A stretch of 23,044 nt of DNA, taken from an uncultured Oscillospiraceae bacterium. GTDB taxonomy: Bacteria; Bacillota; Clostridia; Oscillospirales; Oscillospiraceae. Under the pieces are notes generated by a model. It was not told the DNA's origin. It did no database searches and saw nothing but the letters and a program-made list of their open reading frames with translations. Positions 6,425 through 13,528 of the stretch are shown here, one piece after another (within the stretch, counting starts at the first letter, position 1; each line of letters begins with the position of its first letter). The position numbers and the translations under genes were made by a program. The stretch spans positions 1 through 23,044 of the forward strand of contig CAJUSG010000038.1 of assembly GCA_910589085.1 (NCBI GenBank), in the 5' to 3' direction.

Positions 6425-6463
6425 GTCCCGGCGGGCTGGGAGCTAAGATAAAGGAGAACGAAT

Positions 6464-8737
6464 ATGGCTGTTATTGGAACCTTTGGGTCATTTACCGCCG
6501 CCCGGCTGGGCATCTACGCCTCTCAGGCGTCCCTGAATGTGACGGGCAACAATATCTCGAACATCAACACCAAGGGGTACACCCGCCAGCGGATGGACCT
6601 GGTCTCCCTCCACTCCGCGGGCAGCGCCCGGTACGCCAACAGCTACAATCTGGATATCGGCTACGGCGTGATCGCCGACAGCGTGTCCCAGCTGCGGGAC
6701 CCCTTCCTGGATATCCGCTACCGGGATGAGCAGTCCAAGCTGGGCGAGGCCGAGACCCGGCTGGACGGCCTGAACCAGCTGGCCCACATCCTGGACGAGG
6801 TGGGCAAGGGCGACGGCGAGTTCGGCATCGTGGAGGCCCAGTTCAACGACTTCCTGGCCCAGCTGGAGGTGCTCCACAGGAACGCCGGCGACGGAACGAA
6901 TGACACCATCGTCCGCTCCTCGGCAGAGAGCCTGGTCCGGCTGCTTAACAATTACGCCACAGCGATGGACTCCGCCAAGGAGACCATGATGGAGGACCTG
7001 AAGGACAAGGTAAGTTCGGTGAACAACATCCTGACCCAGATCCGGGACCTGAACGTGGCCATCCGGGAGGCGGGCATCTACCACCAGAACGCCCTGGAGC
7101 TGCGGGACGAGCGGAATGTGCTGATTGACGATTTGTCCAAGTATATAAAGATCGACGTGCGCTACAGCATGGAGAAGCTGGATGAGTTCTCTGAGGTGGA
7201 GAAGCTGTCCATCAGCATCGCCGATTCGGGCAATCCCCCCATCGAGCTGATTAACGGCATCTATGGCGCCCAGCTTGAGATGCCCGAGACCACCGCTATG
7301 CGCAATCCCGCGTATGACCCCAGCGATCCGAAATGCTGCCGGTATATCAGCCGGAACAGCAAATTGGACGCAGTTCCTCCGGTGATTCAGTACACCGATA
7401 ACGAGCGGGAGGCGCTGGAGATCGGCGGCCAGAAGGTCACCAATGATGCGCCAGGAGAAGGCATCGCGGGCGTGACCTTTGATCCGGATAAAATACACGA
7501 TCCCACTAAAAATGGCAAGTATCTGATTAAAAACGCGGATGGGACACAGACCACAACGGACGATCCGGATGCCGCCACGCAGGTCAACAACGCGGTGAAG
7601 GGCGCGGACGACAACCGGCTTTGGATGCAGGTGACCGCCCTGGTGGATGAGCGGGGCCGCTATATCAAGGATAAGTACGGCAACGACATCGACGAGATTC
7701 ACGAGCTGGGGGACACCGCCCTGACCGGCTCCCTCCAGGCCCTGCGGGAGCTGCTCACCGAGGAGGGGGAGTTCTCCAGCGCGGAGGATATCGCCTTCGA
7801 CAGCGACGCCAACACCAAGCGGGGCATCCCCTACTATGAGCACGCCCTGGACGCCCTGGCCAAGCGCTTCGCCGACGAGTTCAACAAGGCCAACCAGCTG
7901 GAGTTTGACCAGATGAAGGATGCCTATGTTACCGCCGCCGTTCCGGCGGGAGGGACAGATATGTTTTTTGTGGACGCCGAAGGCAATCAGATTATGATTG
8001 ACGACCCGGAACATCCCGGCCAACAGATCCCGCTGACAGCGGATTACTTTAAGGATGCGAAGGATGAGCTGGCGAAGCTGAGGGAGAATTATACCAAGGA
8101 GCCGGACCCGCAGAAGAAGCAGGAGCTGAATGAGCAGATCAAACAGCTGGAGAATGAGACGTACAGCGCCATGGAGACGCTGCGACAGGAGGGCAAGCTG
8201 ACCGAGGCCTACCGCTACTACAACGGCGGCGTGCTCTTCAGCAACCACGGCGACAACAACGACGGCAGCAACATCACCGCCAAAAACATCAGCATCTCCA
8301 AGGGCTGGGCCACCGAAAAGGTGCGCCTGCTGAACACCAAGCAGCCCTGGGACGAGGAGGACCACTCCACCCTCCAGGACAACATCGACCACATGATTAC
8401 CATGATGCAGACCACCAAGTGGAGCTTTTACGCCAACGACGTGGTGCCCGATGCGGATGAGGGCGACAAGGATTACTTTAAAGGCACCTTCCAGGAGCTG
8501 CTGGCCAAGATGAACCTGACGCTGGGTAACGACCAGCGGGACACCGGAACCCTGTACAACAGCTACGCCATAACGTCCCTGAGCCGGGACAACGACCGGC
8601 AGAGCGTATCCGGCGTGGACCTGAACGACGAGGCCACCAGTATGATGATATTCCAGAAATCCTACTCCGCCGCCTGTCAGCTGATAACCACACTGGATTC
8701 CATGCTGGATAAGCTGATTAACGGCACGATCAGATAA
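6464..8737 (+). CDS. flgK: Flagellar hook-associated protein FlgK with two internal insertions
   Basis: A 757-residue FlgK (HAP1), the first hook-filament junction protein. The N-terminal D0 signature is clear (LNVTGNNISNINTKGYTRQ, about 23-41), as is the C-terminal helix (about 700-757) with SGVDLNDEATSMMIFQKSY. FlgK proteins are usually about 450-650 residues. The extra length lies in the middle: residues about 277-385 (7296-7620) and about 485-582 (7920-8210). These stretches use more GAT, AAT, ATT and AAA codons and have lower GC than the flanks; the second is strongly helical and charged. No frame break is seen. The ATG at 6464 has AAGGAG (6451-6456) 7 bases upstream. The flgL ATG follows after 14 bases. 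Confidence 0.94.
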   Translation: MAVIGTFGSFTAARLGIYASQASLNVTGNNISNINTKGYTRQRMDLVSLHSAGSARYANSYNLDIGYGVIADSVSQLRDPFLDIRYRDEQSKLGEAETRLDGLNQLAHILDEVGKGDGEFGIVEAQFNDFLAQLEVLHRNAGDGTNDTIVRSSAESLVRLLNNYATAMDSAKETMMEDLKDKVSSVNNILTQIRDLNVAIREAGIYHQNALELRDERNVLIDDLSKYIKIDVRYSMEKLDEFSEVEKLSISIADSGNPPIELINGIYGAQLEMPETTAMRNPAYDPSDPKCCRYISRNSKLDAVPPVIQYTDNEREALEIGGQKVTNDAPGEGIAGVTFDPDKIHDPTKNGKYLIKNADGTQTTTDDPDAATQVNNAVKGADDNRLWMQVTALVDERGRYIKDKYGNDIDEIHELGDTALTGSLQALRELLTEEGEFSSAEDIAFDSDANTKRGIPYYEHALDALAKRFADEFNKANQLEFDQMKDAYVTAAVPAGGTDMFFVDAEGNQIMIDDPEHPGQQIPLTADYFKDAKDELAKLRENYTKEPDPQKKQELNEQIKQLENETYSAMETLRQEGKLTEAYRYYNGGVLFSNHGDNNDGSNITAKNISISKGWATEKVRLLNTKQPWDEEDHSTLQDNIDHMITMMQTTKWSFYANDVVPDADEGDKDYFKGTFQELLAKMNLTLGNDQRDTGTLYNSYAITSLSRDNDRQSVSGVDLNDEATSMMIFQKSYSAACQLITTLDSMLDKLINGTIR

Positions 8738-8751
8738 GGAGGTAAGCTAAG

Positions 8752-10233
8752 ATGGGCTTTCGCATTACCACAAACATGATGGTGAACACCTATAAATACA
8801 ACCTGATGAACAACACCAACAAGCTGGCGGACGCACGGGACAAGGTGCTCACCCAACGCAATTTCAACAGCTACGCCGAGGACCCCACCGGCGCTACCAA
8901 GGCTTTCCGCCTGCGCCGGGACTGGTATCAGACCAACAGCCAGCTGACCAACACCACCGATACCTATAATAAGTTCCACACCGCATGGACCAATATCCAG
9001 GGCATCCTGAAGGACCTGGAGAACCCCCTGGCGAAGATGGCCTCCATCAACGGCACCACCGGCACCGCCGGCGAGAGCCGCCGCGCCCTGGCCCAGGTCC
9101 TGCGGGAGACGGGCAACTCGGTGATCCAGTCCATGAACCAGAATATCGGCACCCACTTTGTCTTCGCCGGAGACGACGGACTGAATGTCCCCTTCAGCTG
9201 GAGCGAGGACGGCAATACCCTCTACTACCGGGGGGTCAACGTGAACGCCGGCAAGGTGGAGAAGCCCCTCGCCCCGGAACCGACCTGGCTGGCTGACGCG
9301 AAAAAGGCGATTGAAGATGCCTATAAGGCCGACCCTGATAATAAACCCGCGTGGTCGGATACGGACCAGGCGTGGTATGACTACTACAACCACACCAGCG
9401 ACACCCTGCCTCCCAACTATGATAAGCCCCAGTGGGCAAAGGATTTGGAAGCCAAGGCTCCGACTGATCCGAAGGAGCAGGAGTGGCTGGAATACTACAA
9501 GCACGAGGTGGAGGATAAGCCGGTCGCGGACAAACCGGGCTGGATGGATGATCCGAACTACTACACTGAGACGGGAGCACCTGATGTTGATAAGATCAAG
9601 CAGGATTTTGGAGAACGTGAGATAGACCAGAAGTGGATTGCCTATATCAACGACCAGCGGGACTTGGAAAAGCTGAAAAAGATGAGCGGCGAGCAGATGA
9701 ACCTGGACCTGGGCATGGGTATGCAGGAGGACGCCAACGGCAAGCTGGTGAACGGCAGCGCCTTTAACTCCGCCCTGTGCGGCATCAACTTTGTGGACTA
9801 CGGCGTGGACAAGGACGGCGACCCCAAGAACCTGGCCCTTATCATGAAGGAGCTGGCCGACGTGTTTGACACCTGGGACGAGGACAGGGACCCCCAGGGC
9901 TACAACCCCGAGCTGGCCAAGGGCTCGGCCGCGGGGCTGACCAGCAAGGAGCTGGAGGAAAAGGCCTTCCGCCTGATGGATAAGCTGAAACTCTCCCAGG
10001 AGAACCTGACCGAGAAGAACGTGGAGCTGGACGCCCGGGCCACCTTCCTCAAGACCAACGGCAGCCGCCTGAGCGACCAGAGGCTGAACCTGAACGAGCA
10101 GGTGCTGGACCTGGAGCAGGTGGACCTGGCTGAGGCCCTCACCGACTTCTCCTGGGACCAGTACTGCTACAACTCCGCGCTGAAGATCGGCAACCAGCTG
10201 CTCAGCCAGTCCCTCATCGACTATATGAACTGA
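8752..10233 (+). CDS. flgL: Flagellar hook-associated protein FlgL with repeat-containing insertion
   Basis: A 493-residue FlgL (HAP3), the second junction protein, adjacent to the flagellin filament. The N-terminal flagellin-like helices (RITTNMMVNTYKYNLMNN, about 4-21, and the YAEDPTGATKAFRLRRD region) and the C-terminal helices (about 400-493) are typical. FlgL is usually near 300 residues. The extra length is mainly residues about 173-306 (9270-9670), which is lower in GC and rich in Trp, Tyr, Asp and Pro. It contains recurring KPxW (198-201, 225-228, 261-264) and QxWxxY (206-211, 243-248, 293-298) motifs. The ATG at 8752 has AAGGAGGT (8736-8743) overlapping the flgK stop, so the two genes are translationally linked. 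Confidence 0.93.
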   Translation: MGFRITTNMMVNTYKYNLMNNTNKLADARDKVLTQRNFNSYAEDPTGATKAFRLRRDWYQTNSQLTNTTDTYNKFHTAWTNIQGILKDLENPLAKMASINGTTGTAGESRRALAQVLRETGNSVIQSMNQNIGTHFVFAGDDGLNVPFSWSEDGNTLYYRGVNVNAGKVEKPLAPEPTWLADAKKAIEDAYKADPDNKPAWSDTDQAWYDYYNHTSDTLPPNYDKPQWAKDLEAKAPTDPKEQEWLEYYKHEVEDKPVADKPGWMDDPNYYTETGAPDVDKIKQDFGEREIDQKWIAYINDQRDLEKLKKMSGEQMNLDLGMGMQEDANGKLVNGSAFNSALCGINFVDYGVDKDGDPKNLALIMKELADVFDTWDEDRDPQGYNPELAKGSAAGLTSKELEEKAFRLMDKLKLSQENLTEKNVELDARATFLKTNGSRLSDQRLNLNEQVLDLEQVDLAEALTDFSWDQYCYNSALKIGNQLLSQSLIDYMN

Positions 10234-10252
10234 CCCGGCCGGGTTCGCTGAA

Positions 10253-10322
10253 TTGTGTGTTAAACAGGTAAGGATGCCTAAATGACATCATTTAGATGTA
10301 GAAGGGAGCGCGTACCACACAA
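10253..10322 (+). promoter_or_regulatory. Structured leader before the DUF6470 gene
   Basis: TTGTGTG (10253-10259) is complementary to CACACAA (10316-10322), and the latter reaches the A of the start codon. Between them lies a nearly perfect palindrome CTAAATGA-CA-TCATTTAG (10278-10295), followed by an unpaired AAGGGAG ribosome site (10302-10308). The whole intergenic region could fold into a closed domain controlling initiation. The palindrome could instead be a DNA operator. Confidence 0.45.
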
Positions 10323-10930
10323 TGAAACCGTTGATTGAGATTACCACCGTACCCATTCAGATCGAGATGAAAACCACCAACGCCAAGCTGGAATATGCCC
10401 GGGGTACCGCTGAGATGGAAATCCACCGGGACAACGGCAGCCTCCAGATCAAGAGCCGGCCCATTAAGGTCAATATCGATACCTTTGAGGCCCGCAATTC
10501 CCTGTCCCCCACCCTGGCCCGCTACCTGGAGCAGAGCGCCCAGAAGGGAAAACAGGCCGCCTATCAGGCTACGGCCACCTACGCCCGCCAGGGCCAGCTG
10601 CTGCTGGAGACCCAGGTGGGACAGGAGCTGGTGACCCAGTTCGCCGAGGACGCCATGATGAAGGATGTCAAGACCAACGTGGGTATTGACTTCCTCCCCA
10701 AGCCCGGCCCCGAGATTACCTGGGACCCCGGCGAGATGAACATCCGCTATGAGATGGATAAGCTGAATATTAATTGGCGGATGGGGGACGGCAGCTTTGA
10801 GTTTACCCCCGGCGATATCGAGTTTACCGTTACCCAGCGGCCCGATGTGGTAATCAAGTATCTGGGCGGCCCCATCTATGTGCCGCCCTCCGCCGACCCC
10901 AACTATGAGCCGGTGGATGTGAAGGCCTGA
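10322..10930 (+). CDS. DUF6470 (YviE-like) flagellar operon protein
   Basis: A 202-residue soluble protein of the DUF6470 family, the counterpart of Bacillus subtilis YviE, which occupies the same place between flgL and fliW. Its function is not established. The N-terminus (IEITTVPIQIEMKTTNAKLEY is part of a longer beta-rich stretch, about 5-60) is followed by a helical middle (about 60-115, SPTLARYLEQSAQKGKQAA) and a second beta-rich half with WDPGEMNIRYEMDKLNINW (about 138-156). No signal peptide or membrane segment is seen. The ATG at 10322 has AAGGGAG 13 bases upstream, a longer spacer than its neighbours. A strong terminator hairpin follows within 40 bases of the stop. Confidence 0.85.
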   Translation: MKPLIEITTVPIQIEMKTTNAKLEYARGTAEMEIHRDNGSLQIKSRPIKVNIDTFEARNSLSPTLARYLEQSAQKGKQAAYQATATYARQGQLLLETQVGQELVTQFAEDAMMKDVKTNVGIDFLPKPGPEITWDPGEMNIRYEMDKLNINWRMGDGSFEFTPGDIEFTVTQRPDVVIKYLGGPIYVPPSADPNYEPVDVKA

Positions 10931-10968
10931 CCGCCCGCCGCCCGCCCGGGGCGGACCGTTTGAGCTTT

Positions 10969-10998
10969 GGCCCGCCCAGAGGGCGGGCCTCATTTTTT
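10969..10998 (+). terminator. Strong intrinsic terminator inside the flgM-csrA operon
   Basis: GGCCCGCCC (10969-10977), loop AGA and GGGCGGGCC (10981-10989) form a perfect 9-bp GC stem. TCA and six T residues (10993-10998) follow. It lies between the DUF6470 gene and fliW, with only 19 bases left before the fliW ATG. No promoter fits in that gap, so fliW-csrA must be transcribed by read-through past this site or from a promoter inside the DUF6470 gene. Confidence 0.82.
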
Positions 10999-11017
10999 CA
11001 GCCGACAAGGAGGAACC

Positions 11018-11470
11018 ATGCGTTTAAAAACAAAGTATTTTGGTGAGATCGAATGTCCGGAGGAGGACATCATCCACTTCCCGGAGGGGCTGTTTGGCTT
11101 TGAGGAGGAGAAGGCATTCTTCCTGCTGCCCTTCGAGGGCGGTGAGGATACCCTGCTCTGCTTTCAGAGCGCCGTTACCCCCGGCCTGGCCTTTGTGGCG
11201 ATGGACCCCTTCTCCCTGAAGCCGGATTACGCCCCCAAGCTGACCTCCAGAGAGCTGAGGCAGATGGGAGTGGAGCGCAGCGAGGACCTGTGCTTCTACA
11301 CGCTGTGCGTGGTGCGCAATCCGGTGGGGGACAGCACGGTGAACCTGCGCTGCCCGGTGGTCATCAACGACCGCACACGGCAGGCTGTCCAGGTGATCCT
11401 GGAGGAGGGCGGCTATGAGATGCACCACCTTCTGTCACAGTTCGGACGGAAGGAGGAGGAGCCATGCTGA
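11018..11470 (+). CDS. fliW: Flagellar assembly factor FliW
   Basis: A 150-residue FliW. It binds CsrA and blocks its RNA binding, and it also binds flagellin; when flagellin is exported FliW is freed and represses CsrA, so filament synthesis continues. Family features are the start MRLKTKYFGEIE, then IHFPEGLFGFEEEKAFFLLPFE, split here as IHFPEGLFGFEE (about 18-29) and AFFLLPFE (31-38), and later FYTLCVVRNP and NLRCPVVIN (about 92-116). The ATG at 11018 has AAGGAGGA 4-5 bases upstream; the longer in-frame opening at 10967 would run through the terminator. Its TGA overlaps the csrA start codon region (11464-11470), coupling the partners' translation. Confidence 0.95.
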   Translation: MRLKTKYFGEIECPEEDIIHFPEGLFGFEEEKAFFLLPFEGGEDTLLCFQSAVTPGLAFVAMDPFSLKPDYAPKLTSRELRQMGVERSEDLCFYTLCVVRNPVGDSTVNLRCPVVINDRTRQAVQVILEEGGYEMHHLLSQFGRKEEEPC

Positions 11471-11700
11471 TTTTGCAGCGGAAGGAGGGGGAGTCCCTCC
11501 TGATCGGTGAGGATGTGGAGATTACCGTGATGGCGGTGGAGGCAGGACGGGTAAGGCTGGCAATTCAGGCACCCCGCAGCGTTACCATCCTGCGCAGCGA
11601 GCTGAAGGTGGCCGCCGAGGCCAACCGGGAGGCGGCGGATGAGGAGGTCTCCCCCCTGGAGCTGCTGGGCGTGCTCAAGGAGCAGGGAAAAAAAGAATAG
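11464..11700 (+). CDS. csrA: Carbon storage regulator CsrA, translational repressor
   Basis: A 78-residue CsrA, a small homodimeric RNA-binding protein that blocks translation by covering ribosome sites containing GGA. In Firmicutes its main known target is the flagellin mRNA. The N-terminus MLILQRKEGESLLIGEDVEI and the core ITVMAVEAGRVRLAIQAP (about 20-37) are typical; the RNA-binding region around residues 38-45 (RSVTILRSE) departs somewhat from the usual VxRxE but keeps the basic and acidic residues. The C-terminal helix and a Lys-rich tail follow. The start overlaps the fliW stop by 7 bases, with AGGAGGAG inside the end of fliW as ribosome site. A terminator follows the stop. Confidence 0.94.
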   Translation: MLILQRKEGESLLIGEDVEITVMAVEAGRVRLAIQAPRSVTILRSELKVAAEANREAADEEVSPLELLGVLKEQGKKE

Positions 11701-11706
11701 ACGTTC

Positions 11707-11744
11707 AAAAAGGGGCTGCGCAACGCCTCATCAGGCCCTTTTTT
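11707..11744 (+). terminator. Terminator after csrA
   Basis: AAAAAGGGGCTG (11707-11718) pairs, with one mismatch, with CAGGCCCTTTTT (11731-11742), and further T residues follow. It ends the flgM-csrA operon and separates it from the flgB operon. Confidence 0.72.
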
Positions 11745-11831
11745 ATGCCTGAGAAATGGGATAAATCACTTTTCTGACAAAAAGTAGAAAAGATCAGGGG
11801 AGAGCAGAGACGTAATTTACTGAAATTACCA

Positions 11832-11860
11832 TTGCAATCGCCGGCGATATGAGTTATTCT
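11832..11860 (+). promoter_or_regulatory. Promoter-like element with palindrome in its spacer
   Basis: TTGCAA (11832-11837) and TATTCT (11855-11860) are 17 bases apart. The perfect palindrome ATCGCCGGCGAT (11837-11848) begins at the last base of the -35 and fills most of the spacer, where a bound repressor would exclude RNA polymerase. The -10 match is only moderate. Confidence 0.35.
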
Positions 11861-11962
11861 ATAAACTACCATTGCCGTTCGCCTCCTTCCCGCAGGGAGG
11901 AGGGTGGATGCTTTTGGCCCGGCGCAGGATAAAATTCAGAGAGAATATATTTGACCAATGTC

Positions 11963-11991
11963 TTGCAATGGGCAGAAAGATAGGCTATAAT
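11963..11991 (+). promoter_or_regulatory. Main candidate sigma-A promoter for the flgB operon
   Basis: TTGCAA (11963-11968), 17 bases, then TATAAT (11986-11991): a near-consensus sigma-A promoter. The transcript would start near 11998 and have a leader of about 120 bases. A TTGACC at 11951 is too far from the -10 to be its partner. Confidence 0.75.
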
Positions 11992-12044
11992 AGTACAGTA
12001 TCCAGGACCGCCCGGTGATTAGAATAAAAGCCTGGCGGCGGCCC

Positions 12045-12073
12045 TTGCCTTTTTGGGAAAATCATGTTATATT
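12045..12073 (+). promoter_or_regulatory. Second candidate promoter for flgB
   Basis: TTGCCT (12045-12050) and TATATT (12068-12073) are 17 bases apart. The start would be near 12080, about 40 bases before flgB. It is weaker than the promoter at 11963 and may be chance in an AT-rich stretch. Confidence 0.4.
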
Positions 12074-12118
12074 ACACTTTAATAGATTTTGCGTTCGTCC
12101 TGAGAGGAGGAAATTTCC

Positions 12119-12514
12119 GTGTCCAACCTGATCCATACCAATTCCCTCCTGATGCTGGAGCGGGCCATGAATTTTCAGTGGACCAAGCAGGTGACCATCA
12201 ACGACAATATCGTCAACGCCGAGACCCCCAACTACAAGGCCAAGTATGTCACCTTTGAGGAGGCCCTGGACGCCAGCATCCGCTCCGCTATGCGCAGACC
12301 GGAGCGCCCGATCTCCGCTATGCGCTCCGCTATTGACCGGTCCCAGCCCGTTGTCCACGTGGCGGAGAACGAGAGCACCCGTATGGACGACAACGGCGTC
12401 AATGTGACCGAGCAGGAGACAGAGGCGGTCCGCAACGCCTACCAGCTGCAGTACACTATGGACGCCATCAACAGCAACCTGTCCCTGATGCGCACCCTGA
12501 TCCGGGGGCAGTAA
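12119..12514 (+). CDS. flgB: Flagellar proximal rod protein FlgB
   Basis: A 131-residue FlgB, a proximal rod component that assembles with FlgC and FliE on the MS ring after export by the flagellar type III apparatus. Family features include NDNIVNAETPNYKAKYVTFE (about 28-47), the middle DDNGVNVTEQE (about 90-100) and the C-terminal helix with QLQYTMDAINSNLSLMRTLI. Length is normal. The start is GTG at 12119 with GAGGAGG (12104-12110) 8 bases upstream. It is the first gene of a same-strand run that continues to the right edge and matches the B. subtilis fla/che order. Two candidate sigma-A promoters lie upstream. Confidence 0.94.
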   Translation: MSNLIHTNSLLMLERAMNFQWTKQVTINDNIVNAETPNYKAKYVTFEEALDASIRSAMRRPERPISAMRSAIDRSQPVVHVAENESTRMDDNGVNVTEQETEAVRNAYQLQYTMDAINSNLSLMRTLIRGQ

Positions 12515-12526
12515 CCATCCCGCTTC

Positions 12527-12545
12527 AGCGCCCCCCAGGAGCGCT
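12527..12545 (+). other. Hairpin with GGA in the loop, upstream of flgC
   Basis: AGCGC (12527-12531) pairs with GCGCT (12541-12545), leaving a 9-base loop CCCCCAGGA. It lies about 15 bases before the flgC ribosome site. A GGA exposed in a loop is the core of a CsrA recognition site, but the stem is short. Confidence 0.35.
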
Positions 12546-12573
12546 TTGACTATACGGAACGGAGGAAACGCAT

Positions 12574-13038
12574 ATGGCCTTCATCAGCTCTATTGATGTG
12601 ATCGGCTCCGGCTTCACCGCCCAGCAGCAGCGGCTGGATGTGATCTCGGAGAATATTGTCAATATGAACACCACCCGCACCGAGAACGGAGAGGGGCCCT
12701 ACCGCCGGAAGGTAGTGGTCTTTCAGGCGGACAACGGCGTGGGCCGGTTCCAGGATGTGCTGGCCCGGACCCGCTACGGCCGGGGCGGCAGCTTCGCCCA
12801 GGAGAGGGTGGCCGGCGTCCGGGTAGTGGAGGTGGGGGAGGACCCCTCGGACTTCAAGCTGAAGTATGACCCCGACGACCCCGACGCCAACGAGGACGGC
12901 TATGTTGAGATGCCCAATGTGGACCTGGTGAAGGAAATTACCGACGGCATGGCGGCCAGTCAGGCATTCAGCGCCAACGTCACCGCGTTCAATCTGCTGA
13001 AGACCGTGATCTCCAAAGGACTGGAGATTGGCAAGTAA
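12574..13038 (+). CDS. flgC: Flagellar basal-body rod protein FlgC
   Basis: A 154-residue FlgC, another proximal rod subunit. The N-terminal D0 helix is clear: SIDVIGSGFTAQQQRLDVIS (about 6-25), then ENIVNMNTTRTENGEGPYRRK. The C-terminal motif MPNVDLVKEITDGMAASQAF (about 110-129) and NVTAFNLLKTVISKGLEIGK close the protein and would pair with the N-terminal helix in the rod. Length is slightly above the usual 135-150. The ATG at 12574 has GGAGGAAA (12561-12568) 5-6 bases upstream. It follows flgB by 59 bases; the gap contains a small hairpin. Confidence 0.94.
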   Translation: MAFISSIDVIGSGFTAQQQRLDVISENIVNMNTTRTENGEGPYRRKVVVFQADNGVGRFQDVLARTRYGRGGSFAQERVAGVRVVEVGEDPSDFKLKYDPDDPDANEDGYVEMPNVDLVKEITDGMAASQAFSANVTAFNLLKTVISKGLEIGK

Positions 13039-13131
13039 AACGATCTAGGTCAGGTCGAGTTTTTGTCCAGCGGGCAGGAGGCCCAAGGGCATGGATTTGG
13101 TCTGGCCTGGATTTGCGTTTCGGGATAGTGA

Positions 13132-13145
13132 AATACCGGGGTATT
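13132..13145. other. Small palindrome between flgC and fliE
   Basis: AATACC-GG-GGTATT is a 14-base inverted repeat about 26 bases before the fliE start. The 133-base gap (13039-13171) is long for this operon and has no recognisable gene. The palindrome could be a short hairpin or a DNA-binding site; nothing more can be said. Confidence 0.3.
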
Positions 13146-13171
13146 ACACCCCCTTTCAGGAGGAATTTATA

Positions 13172-13477
13172 ATGGAATTTACACCCATTCGCCCCATTGA
13201 GCCCCTGTGGACACCGGCGGCCAGCCAGACCGGCACCCAGGCGCAGGACCCCGCCCAGTCCCTGTTTGCCAGCGTGTTCCAGTCGGCCATTCAGAACGTG
13301 CGGGACACAAACGCCGTTCAGGTTGACCTGGAGTATCAGCTGGCCACCGGCCAGCTGGACAATCCGGCGGACCTGACCTTGGCCACCTCCAAGGCGACCA
13401 ACGCCGCCATCCTCCTGATGGAGATGCGCAACAAGGCGATGGACGCCTACAATGAGCTGATGCGCATCTCCCTGTAA
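13172..13477 (+). CDS. fliE: Flagellar hook-basal body protein FliE
   Basis: A 101-residue FliE, the small protein that joins the MS ring to the rod and is among the first exported by the flagellar apparatus. The conserved C-terminal half is clear: QVDLEYQLATGQLDNPADLT (about 49-68), then KATNAAILLMEMRNKAMDAYNEL and the ending MRISL. The N-terminal 30 residues are Pro/Gln-rich and poorly conserved, as usual. The ATG at 13172 has AGGAGG (13158-13163) 8 bases upstream. The frame is open from 13091, but that start has no ribosome site and adds residues not found in the family. fliF follows after 51 bases. Confidence 0.93.
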   Translation: MEFTPIRPIEPLWTPAASQTGTQAQDPAQSLFASVFQSAIQNVRDTNAVQVDLEYQLATGQLDNPADLTLATSKATNAAILLMEMRNKAMDAYNELMRISL

Positions 13478-13528
13478 GGGCGGCGCGCGGCCTGTGTGTT
13501 TTGAGATAACTGTCCGGAGGGATTCAAG

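Larger units (their letters stand above)
11746..12118 (+). promoter_or_regulatory. 370-base regulatory gap before flgB, no gene seen
   Basis: No convincing coding sequence is present. Visible elements: the 9-mer TACCATTGC twice (11827-11835 and 11867-11875, exactly 40 bases apart); a perfect 12-bp palindrome ATCGCCGGCGAT (11837-11848); and a stem with CCTCC/GGAGG and CCC/GGG pairings (11882-11903). Three promoter-like pairs are also present, of which the one at 11963-11991 is best. GC is lower than in the flanking genes, as expected for a control region. Confidence 0.6.

Noticed and set aside
6488..8392. 634-codon minus-strand open frame opposite flgK
   Set aside because: A Val/Leu/His-rich artefact of codon bias in flgK; no ribosome site or family resemblance. 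The same applies to similar frames opposite fliF, fliG, fliH and fliI.
12033..12049. Sigma-54-like promoter (TGGC ... TTGC) before flgB
   Set aside because: The GG and GC elements are separated by 11 bases instead of the strict 10, and the -24 box lacks the CAC. No sigma-54 activator is seen in the window.
11861..12118. Cyclic di-GMP riboswitch before flgB, as in Clostridioides difficile
   Set aside because: A short ACTACCATTGCC stretch recalls part of the class I aptamer, but the paired helices and the conserved GNRA-type loop and receptor are not present.
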